DNA of 64,000 nt from Scleroderma bovista (Eukaryota; Basidiomycota; Agaricomycetes; Boletales; Sclerodermataceae). The stretch is taken from the NCBI GenBank assembly GCA_037178675.1, contig JAYMGJ010000030.1, positions 37,181-101,180 on the forward strand, given 5' to 3'. Below the pieces are notes generated by a model. It was not told where the DNA came from, did no database searches, and saw only the letters and a list, made by a program, of their open reading frames with translations. Positions 1-11,410 of the stretch are shown one piece after another. Each line of letters opens with the position of its first letter. Positions within the stretch are counted from its first letter, which is position 1. A program made the translations under genes and the position numbers.

Positions 1-97
1 GCTGAAAGAGGGAAAGATAAAGTTAGAAAAGCGAAGGAAAGATGAAGAAGCAATGGAACGGAGGGTACGCGCGTCCGTCTCAGACATAACAAGCTGC

Positions 98-2544
98 TGT
101 GAGTCGAAGTGTGGATTTGGGTTGGAGTAATAACCCAAACACAACACCAACAAAGGACTACAAAAATGTGCGAGTGGTGGTTTACCTCCACGGTGTCCAG
201 AGAGGATGTGCTGAGGAGGGGGGAAGGGGATCTACACCAACAGGGTGATGCAGACAGTGATGCAGGATACTCCTGGGGTACAGGAGTAATAGAAGACGAA
301 GGGGATAGGGGTCTGGACTCTTCCTAAAGCCTAGGAAGTGTCAAAGTGGGGATTGGGTTGACTGAGGCTGAAACAGCGATACTAAACCTAGAGATTGGTG
401 CAGCAAGGGGACAAGGGGGCTCCTGACGTCCAGAAGCAATGAGAGATGAAGGATTGACTGGCTAGACTCTGCTTGAGCCTAGAGAAATACTTGGACTTGA
501 ATAGATTGAATAAAACTTGAATATCAGAGTCTTTAGACCTTCACTGAAGCCTACAAGACTCAAAGAGCTGAGGGGATACTGACTGAGAGAGTCTGAGAGA
601 GGGATAATTTCGTGAAATTCAGTCTTTTTCACTGGGCTGAGCCCAGGGGTTTAAATACATGGGGGGGCACAGCATTAAAGTACAAAAAGAGAAGGGAGTA
701 AGCAGAATTTGTCAAGGGTTGGTAAGGGATTGGTAAGAGCTTTGTAAGGGGTTTGTAAGTGATCAGTAAGCAATGGATAAGCAGGAATGAGTAAGCATAG
801 GGAGCATGAATAAGCTGCTGAGTAAAGGAATGAGTAAGCTGCATGACAAGATTGATTGGTAAGGGAGTGAGTCATCAGCTGAGTAATATACCAAAAATGC
901 GAAAGGGATAGAGTAATACTGATGACAAGAGAGCATCAGTAAGCAAGGGATGAGTCACTGCACAGCAGAAGGAGTCATTGATGCACAGCCTAAGAAGTTT
1001 GATGGGGGGGCTGTGTACCATCAGGAATTTGATGGGACAACAATGGGGAAGATCTGAGATTAATAGGGGGATTGATCCGAGACAAAACAGCCACAAGAAG
1101 GGTACCAGGGGTCCAGAGGTCTTTTTGGGGGGTCAGCATACACTAAGGTATAGTGCATGTGTTCTAGCGCCGCTGAAGTGCAACCATGGGCTCCCTTGAC
1201 GAGCTCTCTTCTGGGAAAGAACGAGAGAGGGTTCTTCTTCCTAATAGCACTATAAAGTGGGGGGGAATAACTGTCATGGTGCTGGGGGACGTCGTCTGAA
1301 AGTAGGGAAGCGGATAGAGTACTGAATTTGACGCATCCAGGGAAGTGAGACAAATGACTGAGACAACCCTAAGGGACAAGCCCAAGGAACTATCACACAA
1401 GCTCTGAGGAGGGATAGAAGTCGAGTCTTAGAGCATAAACCCAAAGAGAGCTCGAATGGAGAGCTCCAGGGTGCTGGATTCACCAGTACATATACTACAG
1501 AGCATGCACCAGGCATGAGGTATACATGAGACTACAGCATGTATGTAGGTAGTGGTATGACATCAAGGGTGTAGGTATGGCTACCAGAAGACATACATGA
1601 GGCAAGGGACTAGGCTACCTATAGCGTTCCAGGTTGTAACCAGGTTAGGATGTTATCTAATCACAGATTAGGTAAGATAAAAAGTCATGGTCCATTACAA
1701 TAACAGAGGAAGATGGACATGGCAAGTATCTGGGAGGAAGGGACCATAGGCTGAGGGCTCAGGGGACACAGAGATGACCAGAGAAGATGTCTCAAGCTTG
1801 ACAATAGACCTAAGATGACCAAAGTACGTCCTTGATGCAGGACTGACGAGGAGAACGCACTGACCGAGAATGAGAGGGACTGAGGGAGCAGGCTGGGAAG
1901 ATATGTGCCAGGCAGTGCATGGGAACTCTGGGAGAGGCTGTCCTAAGAGCAGGACATAGTGGAGATCTGCAGCAATAGCGGAGAAATGATCCAGAGACAA
2001 TACGGACTCCATAGTGAGCGATGAAGCGAACATCTGGATTGCGGGGGGAATATCTCTGTGGGAAATGAACAGATTTGTGTCGGAACTTGCCAGGCAGATA
2101 GACCACGTTCTAGGCTCTCTGATGGTATAGTCACGTGCCTGATAGCTTCAGAAACAATGGAGCTATTCAAAATATCGGAATGCCGGCACTGGGCACCTAA
2201 AAATGACATTTGGGCACTAAAAATCATTTCTTCTCTTTCTCCTTCATTTCTCCTTCAATTCTTCGGCTTCTTTGATCGTTCTGGTATGGGAGTTGGACTG
2301 CAGACATGTGCATTCCTTTCTCATACCACAATTGATGTTATTCCTTCAGTTTCTCCTGCTTCTTGGCGGTTCTCGTGCGATAGGTGACTGTCTGCATTGG
2401 CATTCGTCTCTCACATCAGGATAGTCTTCTTGTGCGATAGATGGCTACGATGAGGGTCCGTCATGCTTATCCTTCACATAAGGATCATTCGATATAGGTG
2501 TTATCTTCCATGTTCACTGTACCAAACCTGTTTGGTGCATGACA
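98..2544 (-). mobile_element. giant solo LTR, family 1 (copy 1)
   Basis: The same sequence recurs in the opposite orientation at 41017-43115. In the element's own orientation it starts TGTCATGCACC, has an interrupted palindrome (ACCAAAC/GTTTGGT) about 10 bp in, and ends near GACTCACA, so it has TG...CA ends like an LTR. It is longer than the other copy because of an extra block of about 345 bp at roughly 1355-1703, which interrupts the conserved LTR-borne ORF. No matching target duplication is seen: the 4 bp on the left is CTGC and on the right CCAC. The right flank is the truncated gag of an unrelated Gypsy element in opposite orientation. A simple full-length element is unlikely because no internal retroviral genes lie next to it. 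Confidence 0.75.
1704..2033 (-). pseudogene. LTR-borne conserved ORF, interrupted copy
   Basis: This is the family-1 copy of the ORF found in all five giant LTRs of this window. It opens MFASSLTMES and follows the 41.5-kb homologue closely for about 110 residues. It loses homology at the HLPL segment, exactly where the extra 345-bp block enters the LTR. The downstream half of the reading frame is therefore missing. No known domain is recognised; the protein is rich in hydrophobic and small residues. Confidence 0.5.
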
Positions 2545-2596
2545 CCACCTACAGCACACATCCATCGCACCCACCATACGCAACTCTGCGAACACA

Positions 2597-3064
2597 GTGC
2601 CCACAACTTCGCCCACAACTACCCGCTTTGCAGTCCAGCAAAGACCAAGACAACAGGTCTACAACATGGCCGAACCAGTAACTGAGGCACAGAGAGAAGC
2701 ACTCAACATTGTCAACACGTACGAACACCAGCCCCCCACAACAGCGGGACGCCAGGCACATCAAACACAAACCACACAGTGGCTCTCAAAACACGGTGAA
2801 AACTCCCGCGTTAACGAAACAACTCCATACCCACTAACGCTGGGAATAGCCCCCATCTGTTCGGGCGAATGTTTCAAGTGTGGAACCCATGGTCACAATG
2901 GCAGACAATGCCCAGTTCCCCCCGGAGACGCATCCCGCTTGAGCAACAAGGAGGCAGCATGGCGCGCGATTTGTAACCGAGTTCTAGGAGCCTATAACAA
3001 AGGAAAGGACGTGGAAGTCAGGCTCGTACTCTTAGAGGAGGGAAATGGGGAAGGGTCGCTGTAA
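2597..3064 (+). CDS. gag: Gypsy gag, C-terminal part
   Basis: A 155-codon frame ends with a retroviral zinc knuckle, CFKCGTHGHNGRQC (C-X2-C-X4-H-X4-C), near residues 92-105. It would be the nucleocapsid end of Gag, which binds and packages the element RNA. The N-terminal capsid portion is absent because the giant LTR at 98-2544 cuts it off, so the ATG at 2597 is just the first ATG in the remaining frame. The frame ends TAA at 3062-3064. The pol frame starts in the -1 register and is open from 2998, so the two overlap by about 65 nt. Confidence 0.65.
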   Translation: MPTTSPTTTRFAVQQRPRQQVYNMAEPVTEAQREALNIVNTYEHQPPTTAGRQAHQTQTTQWLSKHGENSRVNETTPYPLTLGIAPICSGECFKCGTHGHNGRQCPVPPGDASRLSNKEAAWRAICNRVLGAYNKGKDVEVRLVLLEEGNGEGSL

Positions 3065-3082
3065 CAGATGGAACAACGACCT
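3040..3082 (+). promoter_or_regulatory. candidate -1 ribosomal frameshift signal (gag/pol)
   Basis: In the zero frame the bases 3040-3046 read G-GGA-AAT, which fits the X-XXY-YYZ slippery pattern. After a 6-nt spacer (3047-3052) a stem can form between GGGTCG (3053-3058) and CGACCT (3077-3082), six pairs including one G-U, with an 18-nt loop that holds the gag stop. The pol frame is -1 relative to gag and is open across this point. Pattern and spacing match known viral and retroelement signals; function is inferred. Confidence 0.5.
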
Positions 3083-6000
3083 CTCGGACTATGCAGACTT
3101 CGTCAGTAGCTTCTAGCAGCTCCTTTGTACCATCATATGATTCTACCAACACTGTCAACCTCTATGCAATTGAATCAGATTCTAAGGAGCACACCACCGA
3201 AGTCCCGCAGAAAACCGTCCCATTCATACATCATATTGAACTAAGAAACACGACAGGCGAAGTGATACAGACACGAGCACTCTTCGACGACGGCGCCATG
3301 ACAAGTGCCATGTGTACAACGGTGTTCCGCACCGTTAAACACTGCCTCAAAGGGTGGAAAATGTCAATGCAAACAGTATGAATGGCAAATGGGGTAACAA
3401 CGAGAGCGGAGGCAGAATGGACAGGCAATATAAACGTTAAAGGTGTGGAGATAAAAGGGTCCTTCTTGGTGTTCGACAGCGGTGGAGGATGGGTGTTCCT
3501 ACTCGGAAAACCACTCTTAAAAGAACTTTGGGCTGTACACGATTATCATGAGGATACCATCAAGATCAGTGACGATAAGATGCACACCATGCTTACCAAC
3601 CAGTACCACAACCTGAGGTATCTCCGGATGGTCGGCGAGCAGAAACTTACCCTCGATGTCAAACAAGTCCCGCAGAGCCACGAACATAAATACTCTAGAT
3701 GGACACGAGTACAGGAGAAACCTGCCGAGCATGACAAGAGCGCACAAGACCAGTACGACACGGTAGACGATTCAACCAAAGAACTCATAACAACAGCATA
3801 TGCAACACAAGCTGAGCAACAGAACCTAACTACGCCATTCACAAGACAGACAAACCCGTTTAACCAACAACGAGTCAAGTACATCGTCAGGAACGTCAAG
3901 ATCGGGGACAACATCACACAGGACGAACGAGCACAGGTCGAGACACTGATAACGGAATACACTGATGTTTTCGCTTGCTCTCTGTCCGAAGTACTACTAA
4001 TACCAGACGCTAGGGTAGACCTAAATGTACCAAGAGACACAAAGTTCAACACAAATATACGGCAACGGCCACTAAGCCCACCGCAGAAACAGTACATACA
4101 CAAGTGGGTCAAACAAATGCTAGACGCTAACATGATAGAACGAGCAGATATAACACAAATCAAACACACGGCACTGAAAAGATAACAATGTGTTTGGGTG
4201 GCTGCTCCCTCAGATGAGGTGCATTCGACCCAGGGACTTCTGGAGGTCTGGCAAGGCTCCCAAGGACTAAGGAGACTAAGAAACTAGAGAGTGGAAGGGT
4301 GGTTCAGTCACTCCAAGACTGAGCTCAAAGATATACACTGAAGAGAAGGATTTTGTGTTTAGTAAGCTAAGTACAAGCCTACATAGCTAAGGTAAGAGTC
4401 CAGTATCAGTACTACCAATCTACACACCCAGAGACAGGACTGTCTCTACAGCGCCCACAGTATTAACCCAGAAAACACACAGCAGCACAGGAGCCATGAC
4501 ACTCGAAGAATTACAAGCAGAGGTCAATAGACAATGCCAAGTAGCAGGCATATGCCCACCGTTCAACGCGACACAAATACCAACAGCGCACGACGAAAAC
4601 ACAATGTCAAAGACAACAACTGAGCCGTTGAAATGGAGAGTCACACAAAACTTCGCTGAGCTCAACAAAGTAACCCAAGTGCCACTGCTACATCAAGGGG
4701 ACATACGAGCCAAGCAACAACGGCTAAGCGGACACAAATTTGTTTCAATCTTCGACTTCGCGTCGGGGTTCTACGCGATAGAAGTACCACAAGAATGGCG
4801 ACAATACTTAGCATTCTTTATCGAAGGAGACAGATACTTTTGGTACAATAGGATGCCAATGGGATGGACGGGAGCTCCAACAATGTTCTCCAGTGTAGTC
4901 ATGGAACACTTGCACGACCTACTAGCTGACAACACTCTAGAATTGTTTGTTGACGACGGAGGAACAGCAGACGACACATTTCAAGGCATGATGAACAAAC
5001 TGAAATGCATATTTCAAAGATGCAGGGAACACAGCATGTCGCTATCGCCCACCAAGTGCTGACTATTCATGACTGAAACAACTTTTGCAGGAGCCACGGT
5101 ATGACCACACAGAGTACAACCAGACTTAGCAAAGTTAACCGCAGTCGTTAACTGGGCACAACCAGACGATGCATTAAATCTAGTTTCGTTCTTAGGACTA
5201 ACAGGCCATTTCAGAGATCTCATCTGCGGATACGCCAAAGTCGAAGGCCCACTCTGGGACCTTCTAAAGAGCGTTGACTTACCAAAACTGCTGACCAAAA
5301 CAACCTACCGCAGAACTATGGCAACCTACAAACTGTGAGAGAAGTGGACAGCAGCGCACACGACAGCGTTCCTGAACCTCAAAACAGCGCTCACAAGTCA
5401 ACCAGTTCTACATGCACCAAGATACGATGACACACCATTCATTGTTACCATGGACGGATGCCAAGAAGGTCTAGGAGCAGTCCTCACACAACGAACCAGT
5501 ATACAAACCCCAGCAGGCAAAATGGTCACAAAAACCCTACCAATTGCATTCGCATCGAAGCGCACATCCACATCAGAATGGAATTACAAGCCCTTTCTCT
5601 TAGAATTTGCTGCGCTGAAATTTGGCCTAGATCACTTTTCGGACATCATATGGGGATACCCAGTCGAGATCGAAACCAATTGCCAAGCATTGAAGGACGT
5701 CCTGTCAAACACACAAGCCTCGGCAACACATGCGCGATGGCGTGATGGCATCATCGCACACAACATTGTCGCAGTGTGGCACATACCAGGCCGCCTCAAC
5801 ATAGTCGCAGATGGACTAAGCCGACAGTGGGACCACACTGAACACACCATCACCCAAGAGGACGGCAGCGAGTGGTCTGTCAACCCAGACCCAGAGGCAA
5901 TAATGGGTCTGGTCAATGACATATTCACACTGGATAAGCTGGACCATACATACCAAATCCTACGAGAGCGCTTCACTAACGAACCATGGTATCTAGAGGT

Positions 6001-7456
6001 CATAGATGCCATTCTCAATGTAGACACGAAAACATCAGTACAAGACTGCAACAGAGCAAGACATAGGGCATCACAATACATGATTGACAACGGCAAACTG
6101 TGGCACTTGCATGGCGGCACCAGCATACGACCAAGAAGCCGCGTAGAGTGTATCTCCCGTGCCAAAGCAGAAGTAAAAGCTGAACACCTACACAGTACAG
6201 CAGGACACTGGGGAAGAGATGCCTTGAAAATAATGCTCATGGACAAGTACCACTCCCCGAAACTAGACATATCAATCATGAAGGCCATACAAAACTGCGG
6301 GCAGTGCAAGAACTTCGGCACCACAAAAATTCACGCCCTGCTGGAACCAATAACTAGACGACACCCATTTGAACTCCTCATCGGCGACTATCTATCTATG
6401 CCAACAGGCAAAGGCGGTTACCACACCCTTGGGCTATACCTCGACACCTTCTCCCAACACCTGTGGGTCATGAAATTCAAAACGGCGGGCACAGCAAAGA
6501 CTACAGTGGACAGCCTCTCAACCATATTCAATGCATACACAGCGGCAGAAGCCTTTATGTCAGATGGCGGGAAACACTTTGACAACATGATGGTCAAAGA
6601 ATTCTGTGCTAAGTGGTCTTGCACACATCACGTTGTTGCAGCATACTCACCATGGATCAATGGCCTCGTAGAGGGCACCAACAAGCTACTCTTACATGTC
6701 CTCAAACGGCTCTGTGCCCCGAACCTCAATGAAGATGAGTACAATGCCATCACATGGGAAAAACTACCCAAAACTTGGACAGACCATCTTGACGATGCAG
6801 TGCGAGCCCTCAACAACCAGTTGCTCCCAGCACTGAAGCACACACCAAAAGAACTGCTACTAGGTTTAGTGGTAGACACCAAACGTACAGAACCAACTGA
6901 CAGTACAACGCAGGTCATGGCAGTCCAAGCCGCAATACACATGGCGTATGTAGCACAACAACGGTTAGATGGGTACGACGAAGCAATACGTCACGCTCTG
7001 AAATGGAAAGCAACATTTGACAAGCGCGTCCTGCAAAGACACCCAGGCGAGGTCGTGTTCATGAAGGGTCAACTAGTACAGGTCTACCATAACGACCTAG
7101 ACTACACGTTTAAGACAGAACGGAAACTACTACCCAAGTGGTCCCAGCCACATTGGGTGACAGAACGGCTACGCAATTCTTACCGACTCGAGACACTAAC
7201 TGGCCACTCTCTAACAGGTCTATACAACGCACGGTCATTACGCATGTTCGTACCTAAAGAAGGCTCACCACTACATATAGCACAACAAGAGTATATGCAA
7301 CAAATACACGGGGAGGGTGACACCAGAATGGACAGAGATATAGATGAAGAAGGGGAACAGGTGACCCCATGCACCTACTTAGGCCGTCTTACATGGCCAC
7401 CCGAAGGTGAAAATCAGCCGAGTGTCACGGGCCAGCGGATGGTAGCCCAGGAATGA
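3046..7456 (+). pseudogene. pol: Gypsy pol polyprotein (PR-RT-RH-IN), decayed
   Basis: The frame encodes an aspartic protease region (FDDGA near 3283 in place of the usual D-S/T-G), then RT from about 4015. It is interrupted by the solo LTR at 4175-4450 and resumes in the same frame, with the FVDD polymerase box near 4947. RNase H follows from about 5440. A zinc-binding H-H-C-C segment lies near 6185-6310. The integrase has Asp near 6385, Asp in SDGGKHFD near 6560 and Glu in NGLVEGTNK near 6670. Four in-frame stops (3379, 5060, 5102, 5336) are all TGA; each is explained by CGA (Arg) to TGA. The protein has no evident chromodomain. The C-terminus (TGA near 7454) looks natural. Confidence 0.85.
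4175..4450 (-). mobile_element. solo LTR (small-LTR family) inside pol
   Basis: A 276-bp segment with TGTAGAGACAG...CTTTTCA ends (read on the minus strand) interrupts the RT domain. The four bases before it are GCAC and the four after it GCGC, a target duplication with one difference. Removing the segment and one repeat rejoins the RT frame with no gap. The same LTR occurs at 13918-14191, 15244-15500 and 15598-15869. The first 20 bp contain the inverted repeat AGAGACAG/CTGTCTCT. Confidence 0.85.
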
Positions 7457-8157
7457 TTTGTTATCGATTGGTACGGATGGGCTACATATTTAGATATTAT
7501 CACAATGTACTAGGGGTGGGCTAGGGTGTCAATTAAGGGAAGGGTAGATAGGTCAAATTAGGTATTGTCATGGAATCATATGAATGAGCCCAGAAAGTAT
7601 TTACACATTAAGACGGGCACATAATTTGTGATCGCTATGTCATTCAGGTGGGCCCAGGCCTGCCTCTCATGCATGTCAATGGATGAGCCCATATTGTGTT
7701 ATCATGTAGGTGTATAGGTGAGCTTAACTAAATCAGTATAGCACGGAGGACACCTATGCACAAATGGCACTGCGGTACGTACTGTGGGTCAGGTGGAAAT
7801 GCCGCGGGATTGATGTAACTACTGTAGATTAGGTGTAGGTACAACTAGCATATAAAACCAATGTTTGGAGAAAAGGATGCCTAATATGGAAATGGTACAC
7901 AGCAGCTACCGCGGGTTAGGTGTCACTACAACCCCATGCACCTACGGCTGTCTTACAAAGTCACACAGGGCAGAACTGGGGTAAGACCGTGGTATGTGCC
8001 ACAGGTTAGGTATCCACCACCGCAGTCAGGTGCAAAAATGTAGGTATATAGGTGAGATAGCCCAAATTAGTACAACACAGGGGACATTGGCATGCATGTG
8101 GTATCTTGGTAATAGCTACCTGGAGCCATCGCAGATAAGATGAAACAGCCGCGGGTG
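7457..8157. other. non-coding left part of the CCGCGG-rich island
   Basis: No gene is seen. The stretch follows the Gypsy pol stop and contains scattered degenerate copies of the motif that forms the adjacent 20-bp array, including exact CCGCGG near 7802, 7910 and 8151. The motif density suggests this is the left subterminal region of the large element that continues to 23919. No terminal inverted repeat could be fixed by eye. Confidence 0.45.
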
Positions 8158-8600
8158 AGGTGTACCGTGGGTAGGGTGTCACTATGGCTGGTGAGGTCCA
8201 ACAACCACAGGATAGTTGTAACTACAGCTGATTAGGTGTCACTACCGCGGATAAGGTGTAGCTATCGGGGGAGGGGTGTAACCACTGCGGGTTGGGTGTC
8301 ATTACTGCGGGTAGGGTGTCACTCCCACGGATAAGGTGTGACTATCATGGATATGGTGTAACCACCGCAGGTGAGTTTTAAAAACTGCGGGTAAGGGGTG
8401 ATTATAACGGATTAGATGTGAGTATCACGGGTAAGGTGAGCAGGTGATGTGCAATAATGGGTAGGGTGGGCACTGAATCATGTTAGGTGTCCCTCCCATG
8501 GACCTGAGGGTCACTACCGTGGGTCTATGTATCACTACTGCGGGTAAGATGTCACTACCACAGGATAAATTTAACTACCGCAGTTTTTGTGTGGTTGAAA
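8158..8600. repeat. degenerate 20-bp tandem array carrying CCGCGG
   Basis: From about 8158 the sequence resolves into consecutive 20-bp units with a consensus near GGTGTNACTACCGCGGGTAA. Seven units in register run from 8235 to about 8374 without an indel. Individual units have the core as CCGCGG, CTGCGG, CCGCAG, CCACGG or CCGTGG, mostly single C-to-T or G-to-A changes at its CpGs. Register becomes loose after about 8375, but the motif recurs to about 8585. A unit of two helical turns would put every core on the same face of the helix. A binding-site array is an inference. Confidence 0.75.
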
Positions 8601-9322
8601 CAAACATTTGTAAAAAGGAAATACTGCACCATATAAACAGTTTGGTGAAATTTAGCATATAGGTTTATGCCGTATAAAGGAAGCATCAATTACAATCTAA
8701 CCTTAGCGTGTGTGGCTGGCTCCACACGTGGCAAATATTACAGTGGTATTAACTGGCAGTGTTAACCGTGGCGGAGCTTTCACCACGCCAGAGTTTTCAC
8801 TGTGGCAGAGTTATGTGAAGCAGGTGTTAAAATGAAATTTCCAATATGATTTGGTTCACAATTGTCACAATGTTATGTTGTATACCAATGCAACCGTGGT
8901 ACCTTCTGGAGAGAGGTAGAATGATACCGCAAGACAAATGAAAAGGATTAGGCCGTGAAAAATACCATTGATTAGGAATCATTTACTAGGAACTAGGAAA
9001 CACCTGGTGATGAGTGGGTTAGGCTCATGTTGGCATACCTTGGCTGTGAAATGATTACCAGCATGTGCACATAGCCGCGGGTACAATACTATTTCTTAGG
9101 TGAAACAAATAAATTGCATGTAAGTATGGGACAAAATGTATTTCATACATATTAATTAACAAAAGGAAACATAGTTCATTCGCACAAAGAAGTGTTGCAA
9201 AAAAAAATATACAAACAAAGATGGATGCTGGAATGGTCAAACAAAAGTATCTAACATAACCAGTGTACATAAAAGATAGTCTGTGAAAAGGAAAATGGTA
9301 TGGAAATGAAGATAAAGGTACT
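8601..9322. other. AT-rich intergenic DNA, no gene seen
   Basis: Short open frames here have no recognisable content. One exact CCGCGG lies near 9076. The region ends at the 3' end of the minus-strand Zn2Cys6 gene and may hold its 3' UTR. Confidence 0.4.
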
Positions 9323-11410
9323 TTAGGTGTCCATTGCATTTGCTTCCCCAGTGCCCGCACTTCCGTCATCTCCAACCGCGGGTGCCAGAGCCTTGTCATC
9401 AGGGACATTGGCGGGACTTACCATGATGGTGGGGAGAGGAATGGCTTCCGGATCCAAAGCCATTGCATCATTGGTGATGCTGTTTGGAGGGCATGAGGAG
9501 AGGGGATCATCACCAGGTGTCATGGGGCACTGCAGGGGATGTGAGTATTGAACTGCAGGTAAATTAAATGGACTTACCAGGATGGCGGGGACAGAAGCTG
9601 TGGGTTGATCCACAACTATGGTATCATCAGTGTTGATGATGGCAGGAGGGGGGCAGGCGGGAGGAACATGGTCATCACCAGCAGAGCTGGGAGACCGAGG
9701 CGAATGGGCATCTTGTACCGCGGTTGGAGCCCACAGTGTTTGCAGGATGTCGGGGGCGACGGATTCAGCAAGCATCTCAATGGTGGTGGATACATCACGA
9801 GGTGCATGTGGATGCGTGCACGGTTCCGTGCTTGCAACCGTGGGGATTGTTGGATCCAGTCCGTGGTCTGCAGGAGGGCCAGTTGGGGGGACACGACGGG
9901 GGAATGCGACTCAGCATGGATGGACGAAGGGGAGTGCGTACGGAAAATGGATGCAGGACTTTCAACTGGTGTGAAAGTTTGCATGGCACCGGGAGGGGAC
10001 AGTACTGGAGGGACAATTAGTGTACTTGACCTCAGACTCTCCATGAGCTGGCAAAGTGTGTCCACTTGGACCTCTTGCGCCTCCAGCCTCCGCATCACAT
10101 CGCCCAACTTCTCCTTCAAGTCGGAACATTTGCTGCAGGCACTTGTTGTCGTCGCCGTGGTCGTATGTTCGCTGTACTCAACGCTTGTACCGTGGTCCCT
10201 CGATTTTGACAGCCATCGCGGTTGCACTATCAGCACTCCATCAAATTCTGTTTAGATATTCAGCAGAACGGAATAAAACAAATATTCAACTTACTTTCAT
10301 GTTTGCCCCTCAATGGGCCAGGTGTTGAAGGTCCAGCTGCATGTGCTGGACCTGCAGATGCAACACCCGTGGGAACGGGACTCTTGGCTTTGTGTTTGCG
10401 AGTCGAACGGGGAGGGCTTGTACGCAGTGGTGCAGGGGTTGGTGCTAGTGATTGGGGGGGGGTCCAGCTGGCTGGTCCGTGCTGCTGGTGCACGCGATTG
10501 CGATCAAGACCGCGTACACTTCAGTGACAGGCTGCACCCATGCTTCCCCTTGTTGCACTGGAAGCATGCACGGTCCTCCTTCCTGGCACAGGGTAACATG
10601 CGACAGGTGCAGTGGTCACATTGATCCATTGTGGGAAGGATGGGGAAGTCGGGAGGGGGATTGTGAAGGTCATAGGTCTTCATGACACCGTGACGAATAG
10701 GCTTGGCAGTGTCTTTGTTGTCGCTGTCGACAATGGGGGCTGACTTGACCTGCTTGCGAGGGCGACGGGACTGGCTGCGTCCCCGAGTCTTTGCACGTCC
10801 ACCGCGACAACCTCTCCCCTCCTCTGGAGCTACTGGCTCAGATGGGCCAGCGTCATTGCTACTCACCTCATGTGCCGGTTGCTTCCCCTTATCCACCCTC
10901 TCCTCCTCCACCCTCTGCTCCGCTGCCTGCTCACCATCCATTTGGCCTTCATCGCTTGGTTCAGGAACCCGGTCACCACGATTGGAGTCTTGACCACGGT
11001 TGCACCAGGGATGGTCGGAGACATTCTCTGCAGGACACTGCAGGAGTTGGGGCCACTTTGGCCATGTGGTAATTCCCTCTGATGGATCCTCGAGGTCATG
11101 GTCGAGGGACATGAGCATGGGGGGGATGTTGAAACCACAGGGTAGGTTCCCCACCACCTCTCGAACACGGTTCTGACAATTGTTAGATACAGTCAAGGAT
11201 TTAAATTAGTTTACTCCCCAGCTGGGCCCAGACATCGCGATGGACGCCCAGCCATAATCCGGTATCCTTAGTTTTCTTAATTGTTGCGACTCACGTGGTG
11301 ATGAGGCTGGTGGCATCTGCGATGACTTCTCCAGGCATCATGGGGGTTCCAAAATCTTCGGGGATGTTGGAGGAGGATGGAAGCTGAGTGTTGGATTGTT
11401 GGGTAGACAT
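9323..11410 (-). CDS. Zn2Cys6-like, coiled-coil protein of the KDZ-type island
   Basis: A multi-exon gene reads from an ATG at 11410 (MSTQQSNTQ). A second large exon (about 11180-10520) is acidic, then basic (GRAKTRGRSQSRRPRKQ), then has a cysteine cluster CDHCTCRMLPC...CFQCNKGKHGC. Its spacing is C-X2-C-X6-C-X7-C-X2-C-X6-C, matching the fungal Zn2Cys6 binuclear cluster. The exon from about 10255 encodes a short heptad-like helix (DLKEKLGDVMRRLEAQEVQV), which could dimerise. A proline-rich tail follows. Known Zn2Cys6 proteins bind CGG triplets as dimers. The frame of the proline-rich 3' exons is uncertain (a shift near 9870), so the gene may be slightly damaged. Upstream lies a divergent promoter with three exact CCGCGG sites. 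It could be a regulator or DNA-binding partner of the transposon; that role is inferred. Confidence 0.6.

Larger units (their letters stand above)
2545..7456 (+). mobile_element. 5'-truncated Ty3/Gypsy retrotransposon
   Basis: One coding unit runs from a gag fragment with a CCHC knuckle, through an aspartic protease, reverse transcriptase, RNase H, an HH-CC zinc-binding module and a DDE integrase. The order protease-RT-RNaseH-integrase is that of Ty3/Gypsy. The 5' end is cut at the giant LTR boundary (2544) and no LTR of its own is visible at either end. The pol carries four in-frame TGA codons and a 276-bp solo LTR of another family. It is a dead copy, but apart from these changes its frame is continuous. 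Confidence 0.85.
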
